DNA of 64,000 nt from Cellvibrio sp. UBA7671 (GTDB lineage Bacteria > Pseudomonadota > Gammaproteobacteria > Pseudomonadales > Cellvibrionaceae): contig DLHJ01000014.1 in assembly GCA_002483145.1 (NCBI GenBank), positions 496,001 through 560,000 of the forward strand, in the 5' to 3' direction. The position numbers and the translations under genes are program-made. The notes under the pieces are model-generated. The model saw only the letters and a program-made list of their open reading frames with translations, had not been told where the DNA came from and did not search any database. This document shows positions 1 through 8,314 of this stretch, piece after piece; position 1 is the stretch's first letter, and the number at the start of each line of letters is the position of its first letter.

Positions 1-583
1 CGTTGGTTTCAAGTGATTTAATAATCGATTCGGGACTTGACGCTATACCAAGCTCGATAATTTTATCGACATGCAGCACATCCAACTGCACATATACGCG
101 CTTGTTACCGCGCTGCACGGCGTAAAGCGCGACATAGAAAGGTTTTTCATCCGCTGTCGTCACTTCATAAGCGCCGTATTGCTGGAACTGATCTAACCCG
201 TAGAGCATCTGAAGCTTGAAATGATTATTGGCCCAGGAGTTACTGGTTCCGCAATCGCGGCTCTTGCAATGGAACAACTCGCGAAAATTAAAATTTTGTA
301 ATTGATCCAGATAAAAATCAAAACCGTTACTGGCACTGTGCCCCTCCGGTAACTCCAGCGTGTAGCGTGCAAGCGTTCCACTTAAACGCTGCTGGCGATC
401 TACCCGCCAGCTGCCGGCGATTTTTTTGTAACTTCCTAGCGCCAACACATATTCATCCGTTTCTGCATTGCTTTCAAATATCACTCTGGCATTGTGATAA
501 TTTTGCACAGGCAATTCCGCTGCAGATAACACACCGGCCATCAATAACAAAAACGCCCCACTGATAAAACGTACAAAATTCAT
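1..583 (-). CDS. DUF4892 family periplasmic protein, C-terminus cut by window edge
   Basis: The frame is open from an ATG to the window edge, giving 194 visible residues with the C-terminus missing. The first 21 or so residues form a signal peptide (hydrophobic stretch, then VLSA before AEL), so the protein is exported. The visible part matches what I recall of the DUF4892 family, including a conserved region with two cysteines (FHCKSRDCG) that could form a disulfide. No enzymatic function is known to me. It is the last visible gene of the gpsA-led minus-strand run, 40 bases after the alpha/beta hydrolase gene. A GAGAG stretch just upstream of the ATG could be the ribosome site. Family assignment is from memory of the pattern. 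Confidence 0.75.
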   Translation of the reverse strand, partial: MNFVRFISGAFLLLMAGVLSAAELPVQNYHNARVIFESNAETDEYVLALGSYKKIAGSWRVDRQQRLSGTLARYTLELPEGHSASNGFDFYLDQLQNFNFRELFHCKSRDCGTSNSWANNHFKLQMLYGLDQFQQYGAYEVTTADEKPFYVALYAVQRGNKRVYVQLDVLHVDKIIELGIASSPESIIKSLETN

Positions 584-623
584 AAGCTCTCACTAAACAA
601 TAGCCGTTATTGTTAACTGGGTT

Positions 624-1496
624 TTACTTGATGAATTGAGAAAAAAAACGGTTAAGTTTTTCTGCGACCAAATCCACCTCTCGCTCCATATGCAAATGGT
701 GCCCACCGGATAAGACCTCATAATCCACCTGCGGGAATTGTTCAACTTCGTGTAAATAATTTGCATAGAGCTTTGGCAGACCATCATGTGCCAAAAGCAA
801 TTTTATCGGTGCACTAACTTGATTGACAAACGCGTGGAGATGCTCACGCGATAATTTAATCATTGAGGGAGCCAGTAAGCGCGGGTCAGTACTCCATGAA
901 ACGCCACCTGCTTGCGCAACCACACCGCGCTCCGTCAACGCCTTGGCCGCCGCATGCCCAAGCGGAAACATACCACGCTCACGCGCCCTGATTGCAATAC
1001 TCATATCAGGATAAATAGAGGGAATTTTTCGCTGTTGGACGCGCAACCCCTGAATAGCGCTAGCCAGTTGTTTGGGGGCTTCCTCCGCGCGCGCAGGCTC
1101 AGGTAATAAACCTTCAACCAACCCTAGCGCGATAAATCGCTCAGGAAAAGTACCTGCGGCAAGAGTGCCGATAATTGCTCCGCGCGAGTGCCCTAGAAGT
1201 ACAAAACGCTCCCAACCAAAATGATCGGCAACCGCGAGAATATCGTTGATATCATCCCAAGGGGTGTAAGCCATTTGACCGGGGCGATGTTCACTTTGGC
1301 CATGGCCTGCCATATCAAGCGCAACAATATGCAGATTTTTCAAGCGCGGTGCCAAAGCAAAGAAGCTTGCAGCGTTATCCAACCAGCCATGTAATGCAAG
1401 TACAGGTAGCTGTGTTGAATCGCCCCACTCCTGCGCAGCGAAATTCATTCCATTGACGGTAAAACGCAATTCGCGCGGACCGGGTGATTGCGCCAT
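624..1496 (-). CDS. alpha/beta hydrolase
   Basis: This 290-residue cytoplasmic protein has the alpha/beta-hydrolase fold signatures. They are an oxyanion-hole motif LALHGW near residue 34, the nucleophile elbow GHSRG with Ser104, and a late histidine in GGHHLHME. An aspartate in LLAHDG is the likely acid. The substrate cannot be told from sequence; esterase or thioesterase activity is the usual guess for this branch. A GTG 12 bases further upstream is in frame, but the ATG followed by AQSPG is the more normal start; neither has a strong ribosome site. It lies downstream of sixA in the gpsA operon. Confidence 0.85.
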   Translation of the reverse strand: MAQSPGPRELRFTVNGMNFAAQEWGDSTQLPVLALHGWLDNAASFFALAPRLKNLHIVALDMAGHGQSEHRPGQMAYTPWDDINDILAVADHFGWERFVLLGHSRGAIIGTLAAGTFPERFIALGLVEGLLPEPARAEEAPKQLASAIQGLRVQQRKIPSIYPDMSIAIRARERGMFPLGHAAAKALTERGVVAQAGGVSWSTDPRLLAPSMIKLSREHLHAFVNQVSAPIKLLLAHDGLPKLYANYLHEVEQFPQVDYEVLSGGHHLHMEREVDLVAEKLNRFFSQFIK

Positions 1497-1543
1497 AAAA
1501 AGATCCACAGAGGAAGTAAGAAATAAAACACGGTTGTTTTATT

Positions 1544-2014
1544 TTAGGCGTGATCCAGCCAAAGTAAATCGCCCATATCGGCGGCAACCACTTGCGCGCG
1601 GATCGCCGCGAGGGAACTGGTACCCATTGGATAATAATCACCAGGTTTACCGCACAGCAAATTGACGAGCGCCCCCACCAATGGCTGGTGGCTCACCAGC
1701 AAGAGTGATCGATCAGTGCCAATAAACTGCGCATTGAGTTTATCCAACCAATTCATTAACACTTGCGGATTGGCCTCAGGTACTAACAAATCGGTCGTTT
1801 GGATTTTTAACCCGGGAAAATAACTCAACGCAATTTCTGCTGTTTGTTGTGCACGCACCAAGGGACTCGCCCAGATTTGTACAAGGGGCATATCCGCAAT
1901 GCGCTCCTGCACAATTCTGGCGGTATCATTGCGGCCTTTATTAGTCAGTTGCCGCGCATCATCGGAAGTGATCTGCGCTTCCGCCTGACCGTGACGCAAA
2001 ATAAAAATCGTCAT
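1544..2014 (-). CDS. sixA: phosphohistidine phosphatase SixA
   Basis: The 156-residue protein is a small histidine-phosphatase-superfamily member. It opens with the RHG signature at residues 7-9 (LRHGQAEA) and carries the second catalytic histidine in LLVSHQPLVG. SixA in E. coli removes phosphate from histidine phosphotransfer domains such as that of ArcB. It is cytoplasmic and short, with none of the insertions found in larger phosphoglycerate mutases. It starts directly after the DUF4389 stop codon and is probably translated from the same message as gpsA. A general histidine phosphatase with another target cannot be excluded. Confidence 0.9.
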   Translation of the reverse strand: MTIFILRHGQAEAQITSDDARQLTNKGRNDTARIVQERIADMPLVQIWASPLVRAQQTAEIALSYFPGLKIQTTDLLVPEANPQVLMNWLDKLNAQFIGTDRSLLLVSHQPLVGALVNLLCGKPGDYYPMGTSSLAAIRAQVVAADMGDLLWLDHA

Positions 2015-2362
2015 TTACTTTGCGGCTTCTTCGGGAGCATCAGCCACAAGTGCAGGCTGGACAGCAACTTCCGGTTCAGCACTTGAGTTCGCAGGCCAAT
2101 CAGCAAACGGAAACGGTTTTTCTTCGCTGCTGTAACACAAAAATTTTAATACATTGTAAATGTACGTAGACAGTGAATGACCAAAGCGACGCAGGTGTTG
2201 ATTGTCTTCACCGGTAATCAATGAAAATACAAATTGCACTGCGACCAATACCCACATCACCAAACTTGCCAGTTGCAACACTGCCGCAAACAGCAACATA
2301 AACACCAAACGCAACCAGTGTTTACTGGAGGTGAGATTGGATTTTAATTGTTCATTGTCCAT
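2015..2362 (-). CDS. DUF4389 family inner-membrane protein
   Basis: This 115-residue protein has a long hydrophobic region at about residues 17-50, probably two membrane passes joined by a short turn. A conserved amphipathic segment follows, ending in a KPFPFADWP motif typical of DUF4389, and then an Ala/Glu/Pro-rich tail. Its function is unknown. Its start codon overlaps the gpsA stop by one base and its stop abuts the sixA start, so translation of the three genes is likely coupled. The position between a phospholipid precursor enzyme and a phosphatase does not by itself reveal a role. Confidence 0.8.
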   Translation of the reverse strand: MDNEQLKSNLTSSKHWLRLVFMLLFAAVLQLASLVMWVLVAVQFVFSLITGEDNQHLRRFGHSLSTYIYNVLKFLCYSSEEKPFPFADWPANSSAEPEVAVQPALVADAPEEAAK

Positions 2363-3381
2363 TAGTTTCCCCTTAAATATTCAACGTCATCTGCTTGCTC
2401 GCCCACCATTAAACCACGGGCGACCTCGGCAATCGCTTTTTGTTGGAAGAGCACCGCATAAAGCCCCGACACCAAGGGCATATATACCTGCAACTCATCG
2501 GCCTTTTGCTTCACTTGGCGGAGCGTGTTAACCCCTTCGGCGACTTGCCCCAAGGAGGCCACTATCTCATCCAGTTTTTGCCCTTGCCCCAATGCAAATC
2601 CGACGCGGTAATTCCGGCTCAAATCCGACGTACAAGTGAGAATTAAATCGCCCACACCCGCCAAACCTAAAAACGTCATGGGGTTGGCCCCCATCATCTG
2701 TGCAAAACGCCCCATTTCTGCAAGGCTGCGGGTAAGCAACATTGCCTGGGTATTATGGCCAGCACCCAGTGCCGCTGCCATGCCGCAAATAATAGCGTAG
2801 ATATTTTTCAGCGCGCCGCCCAACTCTACACCATAGCGGTCATGATTGGCGTACACGCGGAAGGTGGACGACTTCAAGGTCTCCTGCACGCAGCTGATAA
2901 CACTTTGGTTTTCGCTAGCGATAACAGTTCCGGTCTGCTGCTGTTGCACAATTTCTTTCGCAAAGTTGGGTCCACTCAATACACCGATAGGATGGCCAGG
3001 CAGCTCTTGCTCAAGAATCTGGCTCATCAGGGTAAATCCTTCCGGCTCTATCCCCTTGGCAGTGCTTACCACCATAGTCTCGTCACCCAGCAACGGTTTC
3101 AACTGTTGGGTTACCGCACGAAATGAATGGCTGGGAATGGATACAAATACCAGATCAGCCCCTTTCACCGCTTGCGCCAGGTCAGAGGTAATTATCAGCT
3201 GCTCATGGAGCATATAACCGGGTAGATAGCGAGCATTTTGGCGCTCGGATTCACAGACCTCTGCCTGCTCCGCAGAGCGCATCCACAGGTAAGTTTGATG
3301 GTTGTTACAAGCGATGATGTTGGCAATTGCCGTACCAAAACTACCACCACCAAGCACGGCAACCTTCAATCGTTTACTCAT
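2362..3381 (-). CDS. gpsA: glycerol-3-phosphate dehydrogenase [NAD(P)+]
   Basis: GpsA reduces dihydroxyacetone phosphate to sn-glycerol 3-phosphate, the backbone for phospholipid synthesis. The 339-residue protein has the nucleotide-binding GGGSFGTA at residues 11-18, the STAKGIEP segment, LSGPNFAKE, and the [10 protein letters not shown] segment with the catalytic lysine, in the usual order and at full family length. The ATG before [12 protein letters not shown] was chosen; an in-frame upstream ATG would add eight atypical residues. It is the first gene of the minus-strand run. About 500 AT-rich bases lie upstream and probably hold the promoter. Confidence 0.96.
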   Translation of the reverse strand: MSKRLKVAVLGGGSFGTAIANIIACNNHQTYLWMRSAEQAEVCESERQNARYLPGYMLHEQLIITSDLAQAVKGADLVFVSIPSHSFRAVTQQLKPLLGDETMVVSTAKGIEPEGFTLMSQILEQELPGHPIGVLSGPNFAKEIVQQQQTGTVIASENQSVISCVQETLKSSTFRVYANHDRYGVELGGALKNIYAIICGMAAALGAGHNTQAMLLTRSLAEMGRFAQMMGANPMTFLGLAGVGDLILTCTSDLSRNYRVGFALGQGQKLDEIVASLGQVAEGVNTLRQVKQKADELQVYMPLVSGLYAVLFQQKAIAEVARGLMVGEQADDVEYLRGN

Positions 3382-3890
3382 AAATAAATCCACTTTTTTG
3401 AACAAGAAAAAACGCTAAAAATTTCGTCACCTGTTACGGCATAAAAGATACAAAACACACAAACTGTAACTTTTTTGCACAAAAACCTTCATCAAAATTT
3501 TGTCCACATTTTCTGTGGATAACTTGGTGGATAGTTTTTGGGAAACCGCCTCAAAGGCTTATAAAATCAGTATCAATGACAAATTGATCAAAATTTAATC
3601 TATATGAAAATATCTTTATTTTTCATAGTGTTACACAAAAAAACCAGATCAAAAGCTCATTTTTTCACGTTTTTGATCAAGCCATGAACTGCTTGGGCGC
3701 TTAAGCACATGAGGTGTGCATAAAGAGCTAGTGGTTATTAACCTTAAACAGCCGATAGACACGAAATATTCATATTGCAAGGTAAATTTTTGCTAAATGT
3801 TTGCGTCATTTTGAACCACAAGATTTAACAATTTCCTTCAGTTAGCCCAACGCTCAGTCGATTGCGCTGCTAGCACTTCATAACTGGATT
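3382..3890. other. AT-rich intergenic region upstream of gpsA
   Basis: No gene is supported here. The stretch is clearly richer in A and T than its neighbours and lies between the gpsA start and the flavin reductase stop. It contains repeated TGATCA/GATCAAAA elements near 3586, 3647 and 3671. The last two form an inverted repeat with 8-base arms (3647-3654 and 3671-3678). It is the likely site of gpsA promoter and control elements, but no -10/-35 pair stands out enough to call. Confidence 0.4.
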
Positions 3891-4391
3891 CTATTGGCGC
3901 GAAAATGCACCATAGCTGCCATCAGCGTAGAGTAATGGATCTACCTCTGCGCCATTTAGAATCACTTTGTGGATGACACCAATAATGATCTTATGAGTTC
4001 CGTAGGTGGTTACTTGATCGGTTTGGCAGACAAAAACGGCCTGGGCATCGGCCAACACGGGTAAACCGGTTTCGTCCTCTTCCCAATTGCCCACTTCAAA
4101 GCGATCACGATTGGGTTCACGCCCAGCGCAAATATTGGAAACATCCTGATGATGAGTAGAAAGAACATTAACAGCAAACTGACTACCTAAAGTTGCCAAA
4201 TGCCCCTGTTGTGACACTAACTGATTAATGCACACAAGCAGTGATGCGGGTGAATCAGATACTGAAGTGACGGAAGAGACTGTCATCGCAAAACGTTGAT
4301 TGCCGGGCAATGTCGTCGATAACACACAAACACCAGATGCCAGACGGCGCATACCCAACTTCATTGAAACCGCTAAATTATTGTTTTGCAT
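3891..4391 (-). CDS. flavin reductase family protein (FMN-binding split barrel)
   Basis: The 166-residue protein belongs to the flavin reductase-like domain family, which uses NAD(P)H to reduce free FMN or FAD, often for a partner monooxygenase. The opening MRRLASGVCVLST and the segments RFAMTVSSVTSVS and SLLVCIN are typical FMN-contact regions, and the GTHKIIIG segment near the end also fits. The ATG before QNNNLAV was chosen because GGGAG lies about eight bases upstream; a longer in-frame start would add 44 unlikely residues. No oxygenase gene is adjacent, so the physiological partner is not visible. Confidence 0.85.
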   Translation of the reverse strand: MQNNNLAVSMKLGMRRLASGVCVLSTTLPGNQRFAMTVSSVTSVSDSPASLLVCINQLVSQQGHLATLGSQFAVNVLSTHHQDVSNICAGREPNRDRFEVGNWEEDETGLPVLADAQAVFVCQTDQVTTYGTHKIIIGVIHKVILNGAEVDPLLYADGSYGAFSRQ

Positions 4392-4785
4392 AAAATCTCC
4401 CAAACGATAGTTGCGTATTCTGACTAGCTGCTGGGCGACACACAAGCCTAAACAAAGACTTAGCACCCTGTTTCGCCAGCAGATTGTCAGGGTCACACAA
4501 ATACAGCCATAGGCAAAGCTCAATGGGCTGGCGGGTAAAATGCTATAACACCGGCAGTTGTTACTCCTTTATCAAAGATCATAAGTGCCATAGTGAAGGC
4601 ATTTATTGCGAACACCGGAATCAAAATCCAAGGCTCTTTTATCTATCTGAACACGGCTTACACAAGCTGATTAGAATTTAACTCGATGCGCTAAATATTT
4701 TATTTTGTTGTGTTTTTTTCGTTGACGATACAGGAACTCACCGTTAATATGCGCACCACTTGAAACGCAGTCAGTTTTAAGTCGT
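4392..4785. other. intergenic region with tRNA promoter at its right end
   Basis: No protein gene is supported. The left part is the leader of the flavin reductase gene. The right end holds the promoter of the Pro-Arg-His tRNA operon. Between them I see only AT-rich sequence without a convincing hairpin. Confidence 0.5.
4722..4750 (+). promoter_or_regulatory. tRNA operon promoter (Pro-Arg-His)
   Basis: TTGACG and TAATAT are separated by 17 bases. The -10 box is followed at once by GCGCACCACTT, a GC-rich discriminator of the kind found at stringently controlled stable-RNA promoters. The predicted start lies about 25 bases before tRNA-Pro. The same discriminator occurs at the tRNA-Asn promoters in this window. 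Confidence 0.8.
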
Positions 4786-4862
4786 CGGAGTGTAGCGCAG
4801 CCCGGTAGCGCGTCTGTTTTGGGAGCAGAATGTCGGGGGTTCGAATCCCTCCACTCCGACCA
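4786..4862 (+). tRNA. tRNA-Pro (TGG anticodon)
   Basis: The 77-base gene pairs CGGAGTG with CACTCCG in the acceptor stem. It has the D-arm GCGCAGCCCGGTAGCGC, anticodon TGG in the loop TTTGGGA, a GGTTCGAATCC T-arm and an encoded CCA end. It is first in a three-tRNA operon. Confidence 0.96.
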
Positions 4863-4898
4863 TCTTTTTATCGAACCTGCGAAGGTTTGTTCCAGCAT

Positions 4899-4975
4899 GT
4901 GCCCGTAGCTCAGCTGGATAGAGCACCCGCCTTCTAAGCGGGTGGTCGCAGGTTCGAATCCTGCCGGGTGCGCCA
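4899..4975 (+). tRNA. tRNA-Arg (TCT anticodon)
   Basis: The 77-base gene pairs GTGCCCG with CGGGTGC, with two G-T pairs. It has the D-arm GCTCAGCTGGATAGAGC, anticodon stem CCCGC/GCGGG around CTTCTAA (anticodon TCT), a GGTTCGAATCC T-arm and an encoded CCA end. It lies 36 bases after tRNA-Pro. This isoacceptor reads AGA and AGG codons. Confidence 0.95.
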
Positions 4976-5069
4976 TTTGGGCTATTAATTACTCGCCCAC
5001 ACTTCACTTGATAAGCTTTCTGTTGGGATCTAATCCCATCATATGGATGTGTTGTTTGTTCTCGCTACG

Positions 5070-5145
5070 GTGGCTGTAGCTCAGTTGGTAGAGCCCTGGA
5101 TTGTGATTCCAGTGGTCGTGGGTTCGAGCCCCATCAGCCACCCCA
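5070..5145 (+). tRNA. tRNA-His (GTG anticodon)
   Basis: The 76-base gene pairs GTGGCTG with CAGCCAC, has anticodon GTG in the loop TTGTGAT, and ends C-CCA. The C discriminator is diagnostic for tRNA-His, where it pairs with the extra G added at position -1. It is the last member of the operon. No clear terminator follows. Confidence 0.96.
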
Positions 5146-5490
5146 ATCCCGTCTTAAAAAAACATCTCTAAAATTCCTCACTTAAGCTATCAAGCAACGC
5201 CCTTCAGAATCTTCATTTTTATAATATGTTCACATTGCTTTTCCCCATATCTACCATTCGCCACCCGACTTGTTACTGAAAATTTTCAACCATGAATAGT
5301 AAACCGAAATATCCGTTCATTGTTACTCTACGCCGCTAGCACCTGACCCCTAAAACGGCGCCCCCTTTCCCATCGGCCAGTATTTGCATCCCCCTACCTT
5401 AATTCCCTTGGCGCACCACCCTCACTGTGGGAAAATGCGCGACCTCAGACTTATACCCCTTCTCATTTACTACACAGGTAATTAGCGCCC
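5146..5490. other. intergenic region before folD
   Basis: About 345 bases separate tRNA-His from folD. I see no open frame with coding character, no hairpin with a T-run and no convincing promoter. It should contain the folD promoter and the end of the tRNA transcript. Confidence 0.4.
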
Positions 5491-6336
5491 ATGTCCGCAC
5501 TTGTATTGGATGGCAAAGCCCTTGCCGAAAAAACTGAACAGGAACTCTCTGCTCGCGTTGCTGCATTAAAGGCGCGTAGCAATGGCCAAACCCCTATTCT
5601 GGCGACCATTCTTGTTGGTGATGACCCAGCTTCAGCGACCTACGTGAAAATGAAAGGCAATGCCTGTACCCGTATTGGTATGGAGTCATTGAAGGTGGAG
5701 ATGCCTTCATCTACCACTACCGAACAATTGCTCGCCAAAATCCATGAATTGAATAACAACCCTAACGTGCACGGTATTCTGTTGCAGCACCCGGTTCCGC
5801 ACCAAATCGATGAGCGCCTGTGCTTTGATGCAATCAGCGCGGAAAAAGATGTGGATGGCGTAACCTGTTTAGGTTTTGGCCGCATGAGCATGGGTGAAGA
5901 AGCTTATGGCTGCGCAACACCAAAAGGCATTATGCGTTTGTTGGAAGGCTACGGTATTGAACTCGCCGGCAAGCACGCTGTAGTGGTTGGCCGCAGCCCA
6001 ATTCTTGGCAAACCAATGGCGCTGATGCTGCTTAATGCCAATGCCACTGTCACCATTTGCCATTCACGCACCCAAAACTTACCGTCACTCATTAAACAGG
6101 CCGATATTCTTGTGGGCGCTGTTGGCAAACCGGAATTTATTAAAGCCGAGTGGATTAAAGACGGCGCAGTGGTAGTTGATGCTGGCTATCATCCCGGTGG
6201 TGTGGGCGATATCGAATTGAAGCCGTTGGTTGATCGCGTTGCTGCTTACACACCAGTTCCCGGCGGTGTAGGCCCAATGACCATCAACACCCTGATTTAC
6301 CAAACCGTAGACTCGGGCGAAAAGAAAATCGGTTAA
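5491..6336 (+). CDS. folD: methylenetetrahydrofolate dehydrogenase / methenyl-THF cyclohydrolase
   Basis: FolD interconverts 5,10-methylene-, methenyl- and 10-formyl-tetrahydrofolate in one-carbon metabolism, using NADP. The 281-residue protein has the catalytic YVKMK segment (Tyr51, Lys55), the LLQHPVP motif, the conserved DVDG segment, the nucleotide-binding [11 protein letters not shown] and the C-terminal signature PGGVGPMT. Length and motif order are standard. A putative ribosome site (AGGTAAT) precedes the ATG. It stands alone between a tRNA operon and a small secreted protein gene. Confidence 0.97.
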   Translation: MSALVLDGKALAEKTEQELSARVAALKARSNGQTPILATILVGDDPASATYVKMKGNACTRIGMESLKVEMPSSTTTEQLLAKIHELNNNPNVHGILLQHPVPHQIDERLCFDAISAEKDVDGVTCLGFGRMSMGEEAYGCATPKGIMRLLEGYGIELAGKHAVVVGRSPILGKPMALMLLNANATVTICHSRTQNLPSLIKQADILVGAVGKPEFIKAEWIKDGAVVVDAGYHPGGVGDIELKPLVDRVAAYTPVPGGVGPMTINTLIYQTVDSGEKKIG

Positions 6337-6415
6337 TGTTTTCTGTTGCATCGCTGTAATAGTGCTGGCCATTATTGTTCGTATCGCTATTTAACTTTTA
6401 AGGAGTAAAAATCAA

Positions 6416-6751
6416 ATGCGTAAATTTCTTTTGCTGGGTAGCTTGTTGGCAGTGAGCGTTTCTGCCACTGCAAATGATGCGGTTAAATATACTTGCAAGA
6501 TGGGTAATGCCGAGCGCGTTATTGAGATCGTTTATACATCAGCTGACAAGAGCGTTCCTTGCTCAGTAAGCTACACCAAAGACGGCGCAACACAAACACT
6601 CTGGAATTATGAAAGTACCCAAGGCCAATGCGAGGCCAAGGCAGCAGAGTTTGCCGAAAAGCAAAGCGGCTGGGGATTTAGCTGTACATCTGAATCCAGT
6701 AGCAATGAAACCAGCAGCGATGCACCTGAAGCAGCAACAAGCGCGCAATAA
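6416..6751 (+). CDS. small secreted protein with four cysteines, unknown function
   Basis: This 111-residue protein starts with a clear signal peptide (RKFLLLGSLLAVSVSATA, cleavage probably after ATA) and is preceded by a good ribosome site (AAGGAG). The mature part has four cysteines in the contexts YTCKM, VPCSV, GQCEA and FSCTS, which would make two disulfides in the periplasm. A Ser/Thr/Ala-rich tail follows. I do not recognise a family. It has its own terminator immediately downstream, so it is probably monocistronic or the end of the folD transcript. Confidence 0.75.
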   Translation: MRKFLLLGSLLAVSVSATANDAVKYTCKMGNAERVIEIVYTSADKSVPCSVSYTKDGATQTLWNYESTQGQCEAKAAEFAEKQSGWGFSCTSESSSNETSSDAPEAATSAQ

Positions 6752-6780
6752 TTTTTAGCGCTGCTTATAGCTTCATCGAT

Positions 6781-6804
6781 AAAAGCAGGCTCTCGCCTGC
6801 TTTT
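6781..6804 (+). terminator. rho-independent terminator after the small secreted protein
   Basis: A perfect hairpin with stem AAAAGCAGGC/GCCTGCTTTT and loop TCTC lies about 30 bases after the stop codon, with the T-run at its 3' side. Confidence 0.85.
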
Positions 6805-6857
6805 ATTGTTATAGCGCCAAATATTTACAAACCAACGCCATTTTATAAGCTTACGCA

Positions 6858-7619
6858 ATGACCGAAATACTGCCGATTATTTACCGCGATGAATATCTGG
6901 TTGCCATCAATAAACCGGGCGGCTTGTTGGTGCATCGAAGTGAAATTGATCGGCACGAAACACGTTTTGCTGTGCAGTTGTTGCGCGATCAAATCGGGCA
7001 GATGGTTTATCCAATCCACCGTTTGGATAAACCCACCTCCGGGGTATTGGTATTTGCACTCTCGTCAGACGTTGCACGGCAATTAGGCGATATTTTTAGC
7101 CGTCATGCACTAACCAAAACCTACGTGGCATTGGTGCGCGGCTTTGCACCAGAACAAGGAATTATTGACCACCCGTTAGTTGAAGAACTGGATAAATACA
7201 CGGATAAAAAAGCGCGTGCAGATAAACCAGCACAAGAAGCCATAACTGAATTCAAAAAGCTGGCACAGATCGAATTTCCGTTTAGTATCGATAAATATCC
7301 CTGCACCCGCTATTCATTGGTGCAATGCAGCCCACACACAGGGCGCAAGCATCAAATCCGTCGCCATATGAAACATATCAGCCATCCGATTATTGGCGAT
7401 GCCAAGCACGGCAAGGGTAATCATAATCGATTTTTTCAGGAACAATTCGCTTGCGATGGATTAATGCTGGCATCGACTGAAATGCAATTTATTCACCCGA
7501 TAACCAACGAAGCACTGACATTGATCGCCCCGCTCGCCACCAAATTTACAAATATCATTCGCCAGTTCGGCTGGGAACATACCCTGCCCTCGAACTGGAT
7601 TACCACTCAGGATCACTAA
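6858..7619 (+). CDS. truC: tRNA pseudouridine(65) synthase TruC
   Basis: This 253-residue RluA-family enzyme isomerises a uridine to pseudouridine. The catalytic motif HRLDKPTSG places the nucleophilic aspartate at residue 57. There is no S4 domain and the protein opens with YRDEYLVAINKPGGLLVH, the pattern of TruC, which modifies U65 of tRNA-Ile and tRNA-Asp in E. coli. The RKHQIRRHMKHI segment is the usual C-terminal signature. Its stop codon overlaps the start of the next gene, rsuA, by one base. It heads a three-gene RNA-modification operon. Confidence 0.9.
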   Translation: MTEILPIIYRDEYLVAINKPGGLLVHRSEIDRHETRFAVQLLRDQIGQMVYPIHRLDKPTSGVLVFALSSDVARQLGDIFSRHALTKTYVALVRGFAPEQGIIDHPLVEELDKYTDKKARADKPAQEAITEFKKLAQIEFPFSIDKYPCTRYSLVQCSPHTGRKHQIRRHMKHISHPIIGDAKHGKGNHNRFFQEQFACDGLMLASTEMQFIHPITNEALTLIAPLATKFTNIIRQFGWEHTLPSNWITTQDH

Positions 7620-8314
7620 TGCGTCTCGATAAATTTCTCAGCCAAAATAGCGACTCATCGCGCTCGCTTATCCAGCAAGCTATCAAAGCTGGAAGAGTCA
7701 GTGTGAATGATGTTATCGCCAAAAAAGGTGACCAAAAATTACTGGGTGACGAAATAGTTACGCTTGATGGAAACATCGTTGAAGCGTTTAAAACGCGCTA
7801 TTTAATGCTGCATAAACCACTGGGTTACGTGTGCGCCAACAGCGATAGCGATTACCCGGTTGTGGTGGATTTAATCCGCTTGCCGCGCTGGCAGGAGTTA
7901 CAAATTGTGGGGCGCCTGGATATCGACACCACTGGATTAGTATTACTCACGGATGATGGGCAGTGGAATCACCGCATCACTTCACCGCGCCACGAATGCG
8001 ATAAAATTTATCGCGTTACCACTGCTAATCCCATCAGTGCTGACACTGCTGAACTGTTTGCTGCCGGGGTGCAATTACACGGGGAAAAAGCCCTCACACG
8101 CCCGGCACAATTGGAATTGATTTCCAGCCATGAAGCTCTCCTGAAAATTCATGAAGGTAAATACCATCAAGTCAAACGTATGTTTGCGGCGGCAGGTAAT
8201 CTCGTGGTGGCGTTGCATCGCGAAAGCATTGGCAACATTCAATTGGATCCCGCATTAGCGCCCGGTGAATATCGCGCATTAACAGCAGAAGAAATAAAGA
8301 GCGTAGCACCATGA
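7619..8314 (+). CDS. rsuA: 16S rRNA pseudouridine(516) synthase RsuA
   Basis: The 231-residue protein has an N-terminal S4 RNA-binding domain (residues 1 to about 60, opening MRLDKFLSQ) and an RsuA-type catalytic domain. GRLDIDTTG carries the catalytic aspartate at residue 101, and YHQVKRMFAA is the C-terminal signature. It closely follows my memory of E. coli RsuA, which makes pseudouridine 516 in 16S rRNA. It overlaps truC upstream by one base and the rsmC-like gene downstream by four bases (ATGA), so the three are probably translationally coupled. Confidence 0.93.
   Translation: MRLDKFLSQNSDSSRSLIQQAIKAGRVSVNDVIAKKGDQKLLGDEIVTLDGNIVEAFKTRYLMLHKPLGYVCANSDSDYPVVVDLIRLPRWQELQIVGRLDIDTTGLVLLTDDGQWNHRITSPRHECDKIYRVTTANPISADTAELFAAGVQLHGEKALTRPAQLELISSHEALLKIHEGKYHQVKRMFAAAGNLVVALHRESIGNIQLDPALAPGEYRALTAEEIKSVAP

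Noticed and set aside
4671-5007. Two minus-strand open frames with GFEPATTRLEGG-, RDSNPRHSAPKT- and EGFEPPTFCSQN-like sequence
   Set aside because: These are the well-known false proteins produced by translating tRNA genes backwards; they lie exactly over tRNA-Pro and tRNA-Arg.
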